In this document: in pieces, positions 45,781 through 53,854 of the stretch
Numbering within the stretch: position 1 is the stretch's first letter
Layout: every line of letters begins with the position of its first letter
From: Martinezella rhizogenes
GTDB lineage: Bacteria; Pseudomonadota; Alphaproteobacteria; Rhizobiales; Rhizobiaceae
DNA length: 64,000 bases
Reading direction: 5' to 3'
NCBI RefSeq assembly: GCF_007002745.1
Contig: NZ_SGNY01000002.1
Span: 845,853 to 909,852, forward strand
The notes under the pieces: generated by a model
Databases searched by the model: none
What the model was told of the DNA's origin: nothing
What the model saw: only the letters and a program-made list of their open reading frames with translations
Program-made: the position numbers and the translations under genes

Positions 45781-45795
45781 GGATGCCGATTCCTA

Positions 45796-45817
45796 TTTAA
45801 TCAATTAAATGGAATTT
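45796..45817. promoter_or_regulatory. Candidate ROK operator, site 1
   Basis: TTTAATC-N7-TGGAATT, embedded in the near-palindrome ATTTAATCAATTAAAT (45795-45810, 14 of 16 positions symmetric). It lies 16 bases upstream of the ROK gene start. The same pattern recurs at 45924-45944. Confidence 0.6.
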
Positions 45818-45923
45818 ATCAGGGTGCGCCAAACGCGTCAAGCAGACAGAAACAGCTGAAAACAACGTTTATATCAAAATACCACATCTCAATATGCGTT
45901 TTCGACGAAAGGGTGGCTTGATT

Positions 45924-45944
45924 TTTAATCCGGTTAATGGAATT
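45924..45944. promoter_or_regulatory. Candidate ROK operator, site 2
   Basis: Second copy of TTTAATC-N7-TGGAATT, 46 bases upstream of the AfuA-like gene start. The 14 outer bases are identical to site 1. The two sites are 128 bases apart and each is close to one of the divergent start codons, fitting joint repression, possibly with DNA looping. Confidence 0.6.
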
Positions 45945-45989
45945 AATTGGCTACCTTCTTCTCAGTGACTAAAAAAGGGGAACATAGTC

Positions 45990-46949
45990 ATGGTGAAATG
46001 GACCTTACGGCGGATTATGGCTGGCGCTTTTGCGTCGGCATCAATCTTCAGTGTCGCAAATGCCGGAGAGCTGGTCGTCTACACCGCTCATGGGGAGGCA
46101 ACATCAGCGCCCATCCTCGATGCTTTCGCCAAGGCAAATCCGGATATCAAGGTGACCGTCGTGCGCGGCGGGACAGGCGAGCTCATCGAGCGCCTTCGCG
46201 CTGAAGGTGGCAACTCCTCAGCGGACGTAATGTGGGGCGGACCGACCCAGACTTTCGAAGAAAATGCCACGCTTTTCCAGGCGTACGAGAGCAAGTCGGA
46301 CGCCAACATGATGACGACCGATCCCAATCACATCTGGCATCCGTTCACGGTGCTGCTGCAGCCGTTGATCGTCAGCACCAAGCGCGTCGAGGCGAAATCG
46401 ATACCCAAGACGCAGAAGGATCTCGTCTCGCATGACTTCGCGAAGGACGGTGGCCTGATTATTCCAGACCCTGGGAAATCCGGTACAGGTTATGTCATCC
46501 TGTCGGCTCTTGCAGGCAATTTCGGCTGGGATTTCGTCGGCCAAATGGCCAAGGGCGCGCGCATCGCCCCGGGGTCCGATGACGCATTCAACGCGGTGCG
46601 CGATGGAGAAGCGGCAATTGGCTGGATCAACGAGGATCTCGGCGCCAAGTGGAAGGCCCAGGGCCTGCCGATAGATATCGTCTATCCGTCGGATGCCGTT
46701 ACCGGGCAGATCGATGCTCAGGCCATTGTCAAAGGTGCCGAACACATCGACGACGCCAAGAGCTTCATCGATTTTCTCGGAAGTAAGGCTGCACATGAAA
46801 TCGTCCGCGATGCCACCGTTCGCCGTTCTGCCCGCAAGGATGTAACGCCGCCGGCCGCTCTGCCCGACATGTCCTCTCTCACGATCGTTTCCGCGGTCGA
46901 TCCGCGGCCCGTAGTCGTTGCCCGGTTCCAGGAGCTTCGCGGGAAATGA
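45990..46949 (+). CDS. ABC transporter solute-binding protein, AfuA/FbpA-like
   Basis: 319 aa. Signal peptide (RRIMAGAFASASIFSVANAG, cleavage about residue 26), then a type-2 binding fold (LVVYTAHGEATSAPILDAF; GGTGELIERLRAEGG; WGGPTQTFE). The family was first annotated as ferric-iron binding, but AfuA of Actinobacillus binds hexose phosphates. The typical FbpA iron-binding Tyr pair is not evident at the C-terminal half, which favours a phosphorylated organic ligand. The gene overlaps the permease gene (ATGA) and lies in an operon with an inositol-monophosphatase-family enzyme. Confidence 0.87.
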   Translation: MVKWTLRRIMAGAFASASIFSVANAGELVVYTAHGEATSAPILDAFAKANPDIKVTVVRGGTGELIERLRAEGGNSSADVMWGGPTQTFEENATLFQAYESKSDANMMTTDPNHIWHPFTVLLQPLIVSTKRVEAKSIPKTQKDLVSHDFAKDGGLIIPDPGKSGTGYVILSALAGNFGWDFVGQMAKGARIAPGSDDAFNAVRDGEAAIGWINEDLGAKWKAQGLPIDIVYPSDAVTGQIDAQAIVKGAEHIDDAKSFIDFLGSKAAHEIVRDATVRRSARKDVTPPAALPDMSSLTIVSAVDPRPVVVARFQELRGK

Positions 46950-48952
46950 AGGCGCTGCGCGACAACTGGCTTATCTTTTCCATCGTCGCGCTCGTGCTTT
47001 GCGGCCTGACGATCATCGTCCCGCAAATTCGCGTCATTGCTGCCTCCCTTCTGGAAGAGGGCGGTCGTTTCACCCTGCTGCACAACAGGGATGGACTGCA
47101 ATCTGTCCCGGAAATGACCAGCCGCTACGACGTGGCGAAACTCCCTGACGGCCTCGTCATATCGTTGAATACGACGGACGGCCTGACTGTCGATGTCGAG
47201 GACGACCGAACGCTTCGCCTCTCGTCGCAACAGCCGATTTTGGTTGGCAAGGACGAAGGCGGGCTGCTTGAACTCGATCTTGGCTCCGCTCGGTTTACCC
47301 TGTCGCAACAGGCGCCGCGCGGGCTTTTCGCCACAACGGCTCCAGCGCCCTTGGATATCAAGGCGCAATCGTCCAACACCGTTTTGCTGTCCCATGCGGT
47401 AAACGCCTACATCACCTTTGAAAACAAGGCGTTGTCGCTCTCTCCCGTTCATTATATAGATTTCTTCACACGCTCGGAGACCCTTTCGGCGACGATAAAC
47501 AGTCTGCTGATTGCACTAACGTCTACCGGGTTGGCCGCCTTAATCGGCGTGTCTCTCGCCTATCTTGTTGCGCGTTATCGGGTCGCGGGGAGCACGGCTA
47601 TCGTTTTCCTCGTCACCATGGCCTCTGTGTCGCCGCCATTTCTGGGCGCGTATGCCTGGCGGCTGCTTCTCGGGCGCAACGGCGTTCTGACAAACTACTT
47701 CGGCCTCGATGTCTCCATTGTCGGCTTGCATGGCGTCATCTGGGTCATCACCTGGCTGGTCTTTCCAATCATCTTTCTCCTCAGCCATAGCTCGTTCCAA
47801 AGTCTCGATGCTGGCCATATCGAAGCGGCAGAAAGCCTTGGCGCCAAGCCCCCACGCGTTCGCATGTCGGTGGAAATTCCGCTGGCACTTCCCGGCATCA
47901 TCACGGGTCTTTATCTCGCAACGATGGCGGCTCTGTCAGATTTCGGAACGCCGCGCATCATCGGCCTCGATGTCAACGCGCTGCCGGTTCTGATCTACAC
48001 GTCCTTCCTCAGCGAGGCGGGACGCAATCCGGCGCTTGCGGCCACGGGATCGATGGTGCTCATCACCATCTCCAGCTTGTTTCTCATGGCACAGCAAATC
48101 TATCTGGCGCGGCGCGGTTTTGCCGTGGTCTCTTCGCGCGCATTGGAGCGCAAACCACTCTCGCCTCTTGGCCAGGCATTGGTGCTTGGATCAGTCATCC
48201 TTGCACTCCTGATGGCATTTACCCCTCATTTAACGGTACTGATCTCCAGCTTCATGGAATGGCGTGTGGGCTTGCCCAGAGCAAACTTTACCCTCGCAAA
48301 CTACACGACCATGCTGCGCACCGGCATGGGGCCGGCATGGGTGACCTTGTCGCTCGGCATTGCCGGGACGCTGGCTGCAAGCGCAATCGGCCTGGGGATC
48401 GCCTATGTCATTATCCGCAAGCGCTATCGAGTCTTGGCACCCGTTCTCAGCCTTACCGTCATGATGCCTTACGTCATTCCTGGCACGGTGCTCGGTATCG
48501 GCCTGATCATGATGTTCAACAAGGCGCCGCTGCAACTGACCGGCACCTGGTTTATCCTCGTCCTTGCCTATCTCATCCGCAACCTGCCCTTCACGGTAAA
48601 AGCATCAGAGGCTGCCCTGCGTCGGGTTCACCCTGCACTGGAAGAGGCGGCGATCAGTCTTGGAGCGCGGCCATTCAGGGTGTTCCTCACGATCACCGCA
48701 CCTCTGGTGCTTGCGGGCGCGGTCACCGGGGCAACACTCACCTTCCTTCACATCGTCACTGAGCTGTCTTCCACCATCGTTCTTTATCGCCCGCCGTGGA
48801 AGCCTATGACGGCGGTGATCTTCGAAAACACACTTGTGGACGCCGATTTCGGTGTCTCGGCAGCGCAAACAATCCTCCTGATGCTGATCATTTATATCCC
48901 GCTCTATTTCATTGTCCGCTATGGCCAAATTCGAGGAAAATCCGGTGGTTGA
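46946..48952 (+). CDS. ABC transporter permease, AfuB/FbpB-like, with large periplasmic insertion
   Basis: 668 aa, two fused permease units as usual for FbpB/AfuB, each with an EAA loop (IEAAESLGAKPPRVRMSVEIPL and LEEAAISLGARPFRVFLTITAP). About 12 predicted membrane segments lie between residues 180 and 660. Between the first membrane helix (about 8-30) and the second there is an extra domain of about 140 residues (35-175) of beta-rich character, not found in short FbpB proteins. It could contact the binding protein or gate the substrate. The gene is overlapped by its neighbours on both sides, so it belongs to a tight operon. Confidence 0.87.
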   Translation: MKALRDNWLIFSIVALVLCGLTIIVPQIRVIAASLLEEGGRFTLLHNRDGLQSVPEMTSRYDVAKLPDGLVISLNTTDGLTVDVEDDRTLRLSSQQPILVGKDEGGLLELDLGSARFTLSQQAPRGLFATTAPAPLDIKAQSSNTVLLSHAVNAYITFENKALSLSPVHYIDFFTRSETLSATINSLLIALTSTGLAALIGVSLAYLVARYRVAGSTAIVFLVTMASVSPPFLGAYAWRLLLGRNGVLTNYFGLDVSIVGLHGVIWVITWLVFPIIFLLSHSSFQSLDAGHIEAAESLGAKPPRVRMSVEIPLALPGIITGLYLATMAALSDFGTPRIIGLDVNALPVLIYTSFLSEAGRNPALAATGSMVLITISSLFLMAQQIYLARRGFAVVSSRALERKPLSPLGQALVLGSVILALLMAFTPHLTVLISSFMEWRVGLPRANFTLANYTTMLRTGMGPAWVTLSLGIAGTLAASAIGLGIAYVIIRKRYRVLAPVLSLTVMMPYVIPGTVLGIGLIMMFNKAPLQLTGTWFILVLAYLIRNLPFTVKASEAALRRVHPALEEAAISLGARPFRVFLTITAPLVLAGAVTGATLTFLHIVTELSSTIVLYRPPWKPMTAVIFENTLVDADFGVSAAQTILLMLIIYIPLYFIVRYGQIRGKSGG

Positions 48953-50006
48953 AACCTCATCTTCCAAAACTCCCACCCAAGGCTGCGAGGTCGTCATTGA
49001 TGCCGTCTCCAAGACCTTTGGCAATCACGCAGTCTTGAAAGACATCAGCTTCACGATCAGGCCTGGCGAATTCTTCACGCTGCTTGGGCCATCCGGATGC
49101 GGCAAGACCACGCTTTTGCGCGCGCTTGCAGGCTTTCACCCGATTGATGGCGGGAAAATCCTGTTTAACGGCCAAAACGTGACCACTCTTCCCGCCTGGG
49201 ACAGGAATATCGGTTTCGTGTTCCAGAACTACGCGCTCTGGCCGAACCAGACTGTGTTCGACAATGTTGCTTACGGGTTGAAGCTAAGAAAAATTCCTAA
49301 AGGCGAAATCGCCGAAAGAGTTCACTCCGCATTGGCACAAGTCGAGCTTCATGGTGTTGACAAGCGCTTTCCTGCAGAAATGAGCGGTGGCATGCAGCAG
49401 CGCATTGCGCTGGCGCGCGCACTCGTCATCAACCCGCCGCTGCTTCTCATGGATGAGCCGATGTCCAACCTCGATGCGCGCCTTCGCGTGGCTCTTCGCC
49501 ACGAATTACGCAGCCTGCAGAAGACACTCGGCCTGACAGCAATCTACGTTACGCATGATCAGGAAGAAGCCCTGGAAATGTCAGACCGGATTGCCGTCAT
49601 GCAAAATGGTGTCGTGCAGCAGCTTGCAGACCCTCAAACCATCTATTCGGGACCGGCGAACCGTTTCGTTGCCGAGTTCGTCGGCAGCGCGAACTTTCTG
49701 GAGGGCAGTTTTGACGAGACAGGCTTCCTGATGGCAGACGGATCAAGGCTCCCTATCACCGGAAAGAGCCACCACGGTAAAGGCACGCTTGTGGTGCGTC
49801 CCGAACAGGTGATGATCCGCGAATGCGGTAGCGCTCTTGTAGACGCCAGAGTGGAAGATAAGCGCTTCATGGGCAAAGCCTGGACGCAGAGCCTTCGGAT
49901 TGACAGCGGGCCAATCTTATCGGTGGAAACACGCAGAGCGCTCGATCTCGGTTCGCGCGTCGGTGTCGATTTCGAGACCTTTACCTTTCTACCTTCGGGA
50001 GCATGA
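48921..50006 (+). CDS. ABC transporter ATP-binding protein, AfuC/FbpC-like
   Basis: 361 aa from the ATG at 48921 (MAKFEENPVVE), which lies 32 bases inside the end of the permease gene; a TTG at 48912 is less likely. Walker A GPSGCGKTT, Q-loop VFQNYALWPNQ, signature MSGGMQQR, Walker B LLLMDEPMSNLD and switch His VTHDQ are present. A C-terminal TOBE domain (about 285-355) follows. It energises the AfuAB-like importer encoded upstream. Confidence 0.9.
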   Translation: MAKFEENPVVETSSSKTPTQGCEVVIDAVSKTFGNHAVLKDISFTIRPGEFFTLLGPSGCGKTTLLRALAGFHPIDGGKILFNGQNVTTLPAWDRNIGFVFQNYALWPNQTVFDNVAYGLKLRKIPKGEIAERVHSALAQVELHGVDKRFPAEMSGGMQQRIALARALVINPPLLLMDEPMSNLDARLRVALRHELRSLQKTLGLTAIYVTHDQEEALEMSDRIAVMQNGVVQQLADPQTIYSGPANRFVAEFVGSANFLEGSFDETGFLMADGSRLPITGKSHHGKGTLVVRPEQVMIRECGSALVDARVEDKRFMGKAWTQSLRIDSGPILSVETRRALDLGSRVGVDFETFTFLPSGA

Positions 50007-50009
50007 ATA

Positions 50010-50804
50010 ATGGCGGACCAGTCGCTTGACGAACTGATGCAGATCGCGTCGTCCGCGGCCCTTGTTGGAGGTGCCGAATTGAAGAAGCATTTTGGCGCTG
50101 TCTCGGGCGATAGTGTTCAGCGAAAGGCGTTGGGAGATTATGCATCCCAAGCAGATCTTCGCGCCGAGGAGGCGATTGCCACCGTTCTGGCGACAGTGGG
50201 CGAGGGCTATGGCTTCGTCGGTGAAGAAACCGGTGCACGTAAGGCGGACGCGCAACGTCGCTGGGTGGTGGACCCCCTCGACGGGACGAGCAACTTCATC
50301 TGGGGGATCCCCTATTTTGCCCTCAGCATCGCCCTCTGCGACGACGAAGGCGAGCTGCTGGGTGTCGTCCTGGACCCATTGCGTGGCGAGATGTTCACCG
50401 CAATTCGCGGCTTGGGTGCCCGGCTGAACGGCGAAAAACTGGCTCCGTTAGAAGAAAAGCGGCCGGAGGAATCTATCATCTCTCTATCCATGCCGATCCA
50501 CGGACAGTTGAAGGCAATCGACCGCAGCACCTTCTTCCAAGCTCTGGATTCCATCACTAACGAGACAGCAGGCGTCCGGAGACTTGGCTCGGCAGCACTT
50601 GATCTCGCCTATGTCGGGGCCGGAAGGCTCGACGGCTACTTCGAAGATGGTCTCAGCCATTACGATTACGCCGCTGGCAAACTTATCGCTCAGGAAGCGG
50701 GAGCTCTCGTTACCTCCCTCACGGGCGACATTCCAGCAGATGGCGGCTCACTGCTGGCTGGAACCTCTTCCCTGCATCAATGGCTCAGAACCAAGTTTCA
50801 ATAG
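50010..50804 (+). CDS. Inositol monophosphatase (IMPase) family phosphatase
   Basis: 264 aa, usual family length. Metal-binding motifs are the Glu pair in FVGEETGARK, VDPLDGTSNF (catalytic Asp-x-x-Asp-Gly) and a C-terminal Asp in SHYDYAAGKLIAQEAGA. The usual Trp before this last Asp is Tyr. The family includes phosphatases for inositol phosphates, fructose-1,6-bisphosphate and histidinol phosphate. It begins 4 bases after the ATPase gene, so it is the last gene of the ABC operon. The simplest reading is that it removes phosphate from an imported sugar- or polyol-phosphate in the cytoplasm. Confidence 0.88.
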   Translation: MADQSLDELMQIASSAALVGGAELKKHFGAVSGDSVQRKALGDYASQADLRAEEAIATVLATVGEGYGFVGEETGARKADAQRRWVVDPLDGTSNFIWGIPYFALSIALCDDEGELLGVVLDPLRGEMFTAIRGLGARLNGEKLAPLEEKRPEESIISLSMPIHGQLKAIDRSTFFQALDSITNETAGVRRLGSAALDLAYVGAGRLDGYFEDGLSHYDYAAGKLIAQEAGALVTSLTGDIPADGGSLLAGTSSLHQWLRTKFQ

Positions 50805-51075
50805 AAGTCAGATTCGTTGCTCGGGGGGTTATCGACAAGCGCGGGCTCTGTTGAAAATTTCGACTTTGGCCGAATGACCGTTAACCGGGGCGTCGATTAT
50901 ACGCGAAGCCTTGCGCACCAGAGCCGGGACTTATCGTGCGCATCGATACGCCAGATCTTTCTTATATCCTCGGCAGCCTCTGCTGGCAGCACCAGGTCTA
51001 TGGCTGAAAAATGTCTGATGGCTCCACGCAAATGGCACGCTTCGCTCTGACACATCATCACTCAACACCGCACTC

Positions 51076-51104
51076 TTGACATCCTCTCGCAAACCCTGTT
51101 TATA
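51076..51104 (+). promoter_or_regulatory. Probable sigma-70 promoter of the LacI-led operon
   Basis: TTGACA (51076-51081), 17 bases, then TTTATA (51099-51104), 51 bases ahead of the LacI start codon. The -10 overlaps a perfect 8-base palindrome ATACGTAT (51102-51109), and a larger palindrome follows, so repression at this promoter is likely. Confidence 0.6.
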
Positions 51105-51114
51105 CGTATCAGCA

Positions 51115-51130
51115 GCTAATACGCATTAGC
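51115..51130. promoter_or_regulatory. Candidate LacI-family operator
   Basis: GCTAATACGCATTAGC is symmetric at 14 of 16 positions around a central CG, the form usual for LacI-family operators. It lies just after the -10 hexamer and 24 bases before the LacI start, ideal for autorepression. Confidence 0.6.
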
Positions 51131-51154
51131 AATTCGACTGAAGATGAGGTTCCG

Positions 51155-52213
51155 ATGGTTAGGCGGGTGACGCAACGTGATATTGCGATCTTCGCGGGGG
51201 TCAGTCAGGCAACGGTTTCGCTCGTGCTGAACGAAGCGAAATCCGCGGAAGGCCGCATTCCGCCTGAAACGCGCGAGCGTGTGCTGAAGGCCATTCGCGA
51301 CACCGGTTATGTGGCGGACCCCATCGCGCGCAGCATGGTCAAGGGCGCCAACCGGATCCTGGGTGTTTTCACCTATCAGCCGGCTTTCCCGATTGCGCAG
51401 GCGGATTTCTACACGCCTTTCCTGATGGGAATAGAGGAGGAAGCAGAGAGGTTGAGCTACGACCTTCTGCTGATGACGGCTGCGGCGCGCGACGATAACG
51501 GCCGCAAGCGTATCTTCGGGGAAACGGGGCGGCTTCGACTTGCTGACGGATGCCTCATTCTGGGCAGTCAGTTCGACAGCGATGAGCTGGCCCAGCTGGT
51601 TGCCGGTGACTATCCTTACGTCGCAGTCGGTCGTCGTGACGATGCCGGCGGGCCCGTGCGTTATGTTGGCGCGGATTATGTGACGGCCACTCATGCACTT
51701 GTCCGAGAAGCACTTGCCGCTGGCCATCGCCGCTTCGCCTTTATCGGCGCGACGGGTCCGGCGGAATCCATCAGCGATCGCTGGCGTGGTTTTCTCGCCG
51801 CAATCAAGGGCGCGGCGGAGCTGGTCTATTCCCACGAAAGTGAAAATGGCGATCCGGCCGAGCAGCTGGCCGCTGTTCGCGCCAGCGGAGCAAGCGTCGT
51901 TTTTTTTGCCGAGGTGGCCGAAGCGGTGGTCTTCGACAATCATGCCCGTGCCCAGGGGGTGAGTGTCCCCGCCGATCTTTCCATCGTGGTGCTGGGCAGC
52001 GGCACCCGCACGCATACGCTTCGGTTGCAACGCGTCTTCACCTCCTATGCCATCCCCCGCGAAGAAATGGGCAGGCAGGCGACTTCCATGCTGGTCGAGA
52101 CCCTCACCAGCCCCCCCGGCCCCGTAAAGCAGATATTGCTGGGCTGCGACATCGTGGCGGGCGAAACGCTTGCCTCCCCAACTCAAGGCCCAACTCAAGG
52201 AAAGAGAACCTGA
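51155..52213 (+). CDS. LacI-family transcriptional regulator
   Basis: 352 aa. The N-terminal helix-turn-helix is VTQRDIAIFAGVSQATVSLVLN, with a hinge helix near IARSMVKGANRILGVF, and a periplasmic-binding-like effector domain covers the rest. A GAGG ribosome site lies 5 bases before the ATG. It is the first gene of an operon with an FAD oxidoreductase and a carbohydrate-type ABC importer. A consensus promoter with a LacI-like palindrome precedes it, so it probably represses itself and the operon until a sugar-like inducer binds. Confidence 0.9.
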   Translation: MVRRVTQRDIAIFAGVSQATVSLVLNEAKSAEGRIPPETRERVLKAIRDTGYVADPIARSMVKGANRILGVFTYQPAFPIAQADFYTPFLMGIEEEAERLSYDLLLMTAAARDDNGRKRIFGETGRLRLADGCLILGSQFDSDELAQLVAGDYPYVAVGRRDDAGGPVRYVGADYVTATHALVREALAAGHRRFAFIGATGPAESISDRWRGFLAAIKGAAELVYSHESENGDPAEQLAAVRASGASVVFFAEVAEAVVFDNHARAQGVSVPADLSIVVLGSGTRTHTLRLQRVFTSYAIPREEMGRQATSMLVETLTSPPGPVKQILLGCDIVAGETLASPTQGPTQGKRT

Positions 52214-52214
52214 C

Positions 52215-53825
52215 GTGAGAGAATACAATGCAGATATTCTTGTGGTTGGCGGCGGACTTGGCGGCGTGGCGGCGGCGCTCGGGGCCCTGCGCAACGGCCG
52301 CAGCGTTATCCTGACCGAAGCATTCGAATGGATTGGCGGCCAGCTGACCAGCCAGGCCGTACCGCCCGACGAACACAGCTGGGTGGAACAGTTCGGGATC
52401 ACCGCCAGCTATCGCGCCCTGCGCACGGGTGTGCGGCAATATTACCGCGACCACTATCCGCTCACCGACACAGCCCGGGCCGATCTGACGCTCAACCCCG
52501 GAGACGGCAACGTATCTCGCCTGTGCCATGAACCACGCGTTTCGCTGGCGGTGATGGAGGCAATGCTGGCGCCTTACGCAGCGGGCGGCAAGCTGACCAT
52601 CCTCAAGCCCTATGAGCCGATATCAGCAGAGGTCGACGGTGATACCGTGCAGGCCGTGACGCTGCGCCATTGCAATACCGGTGATCTCGTTTCCTGCTCG
52701 GCCCGCTATATCATCGACGCCACCGAACTGGGCGATCTGCTGCCGCTGACCGCAACCGACTATGTCACTGGTTTCGAATCCCAATCCGAAACCGGCGAGC
52801 CGAGCGCGCCGGCGGAGGCGCAACCGCATAATCAGCAGGCCGTCTCGATCTGTTTCGCCGTCGATCAGGTTGACGGCAATCATGTCATCGACAAACCCGC
52901 CCGGCATGACCACTGGCGTCAGGTTGCCCCCGAATTCTGGGGCGGCCCGCTATTGAGCTGGGACTCGCCCAATCCGCGGACACTGGAGCGCAGCCGCCGC
53001 TTTTTCGATCCCAACCCGGTCGACAACGCAACACGCGACGTTGCCGACCAGCGCCACAGCGCCGGCGATATGAGCCTGTGGATATTCCGCCGCATTGCCG
53101 CCCGCCATACATTTCGGCCCGGCGCCTATGCCAGCGATATCTGCCTCGTGAACTGGCCAATGATCGATTATTTCGAGGCGCCGATCATCGACGTTACCCC
53201 CGAACAATATGCCGAGCGGCTGGCCGATGCGGCAAGCCTCTCCTATTCCATGTTCTACTGGATGCAGACCGAAGCGCCCCGCCCGGATGGTGGTCAGGGT
53301 TTTCCGGGCCTGCGCCTGCGCGGCGACATTACCGGCACGGAGCATGGTCTGGCCATGGCGCCCTATATCCGTGAAAGCCGTCGCATTCGTGCTCTGACCA
53401 CGGTGGTCGAACAGGATCTGTCGCTTGCCGTGCGCGGCGATCGCGGCGCGGTGCATTACCCCGACAGTATCGGTATCGGTATGTACCGCATCGACCTGCA
53501 CCCCTCGACGGGCGGCGATAACTATATCGATGTCGGTGCCTGCCCTTTCGAAATCCCACTCGGTGCTCTTATTCCCCGCCACAAAACGAACCTGCTGGCG
53601 GCATCCAAGAATATCGGCACGACGCATATCACCAATGGTTGTTACAGGCTGCATCCGGTCGAATGGAACATCGGCGAAGTGGCCGGCATGCTGGCCGCCT
53701 ATTGCCTTGACAGGGGCGAGACCCCGCATGGCGTGCATGCCGATGAAAAGCGGCTGGCGGAGTTTCACACCCACATCGAACGCCAAGGGGTGGAGCGCCA
53801 TTGGCCTGATATTCGCGGCTACTAG
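52215..53825 (+). CDS. FAD-dependent oxidoreductase (FAD_oxidored family)
   Basis: 536 aa from the GTG at 52215, one base after the LacI stop and preceded by GGAAAGAGAA; no ATG exists closer to the FAD motif. The N-terminus ADILVVGGGLGGVAAALGAL binds FAD, and EAFEWIGGQLTSQ and GACPFEIPLGALIPR are typical of the PF12831-type family. Its members are poorly characterised flavoenzymes often encoded with sugar ABC importers. There is no signal peptide, so it acts in the cytoplasm, most likely on the imported compound. The substrate cannot be named. Confidence 0.85.
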   Translation: MREYNADILVVGGGLGGVAAALGALRNGRSVILTEAFEWIGGQLTSQAVPPDEHSWVEQFGITASYRALRTGVRQYYRDHYPLTDTARADLTLNPGDGNVSRLCHEPRVSLAVMEAMLAPYAAGGKLTILKPYEPISAEVDGDTVQAVTLRHCNTGDLVSCSARYIIDATELGDLLPLTATDYVTGFESQSETGEPSAPAEAQPHNQQAVSICFAVDQVDGNHVIDKPARHDHWRQVAPEFWGGPLLSWDSPNPRTLERSRRFFDPNPVDNATRDVADQRHSAGDMSLWIFRRIAARHTFRPGAYASDICLVNWPMIDYFEAPIIDVTPEQYAERLADAASLSYSMFYWMQTEAPRPDGGQGFPGLRLRGDITGTEHGLAMAPYIRESRRIRALTTVVEQDLSLAVRGDRGAVHYPDSIGIGMYRIDLHPSTGGDNYIDVGACPFEIPLGALIPRHKTNLLAASKNIGTTHITNGCYRLHPVEWNIGEVAGMLAAYCLDRGETPHGVHADEKRLAEFHTHIERQGVERHWPDIRGY

Positions 53826-53854
53826 CCAAAACGTATAATCTGGGAGGATTATTC

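Larger units (their letters stand above)
50805..51154. other. Gap between IMPase and LacI genes
   Basis: 350 bases. It holds the LacI promoter and operators (51076-51130). A minus-strand frame of 53 codons (50897-51058, MMCQSEACHLRG... to LRV) looks faintly protein-like but has no good ribosome site and no family I know. A 7-base inverted repeat, GGCTCTG/CAGAGCC, spans part of the gap; it could be an insertion-sequence relic but is too short to claim. Confidence 0.4.

Noticed and set aside
50842..50930. GGCTCTG...CAGAGCC as insertion-sequence ends
   Set aside because: Arms are only 7 bases, there is no transposase fragment between them and no target duplication.
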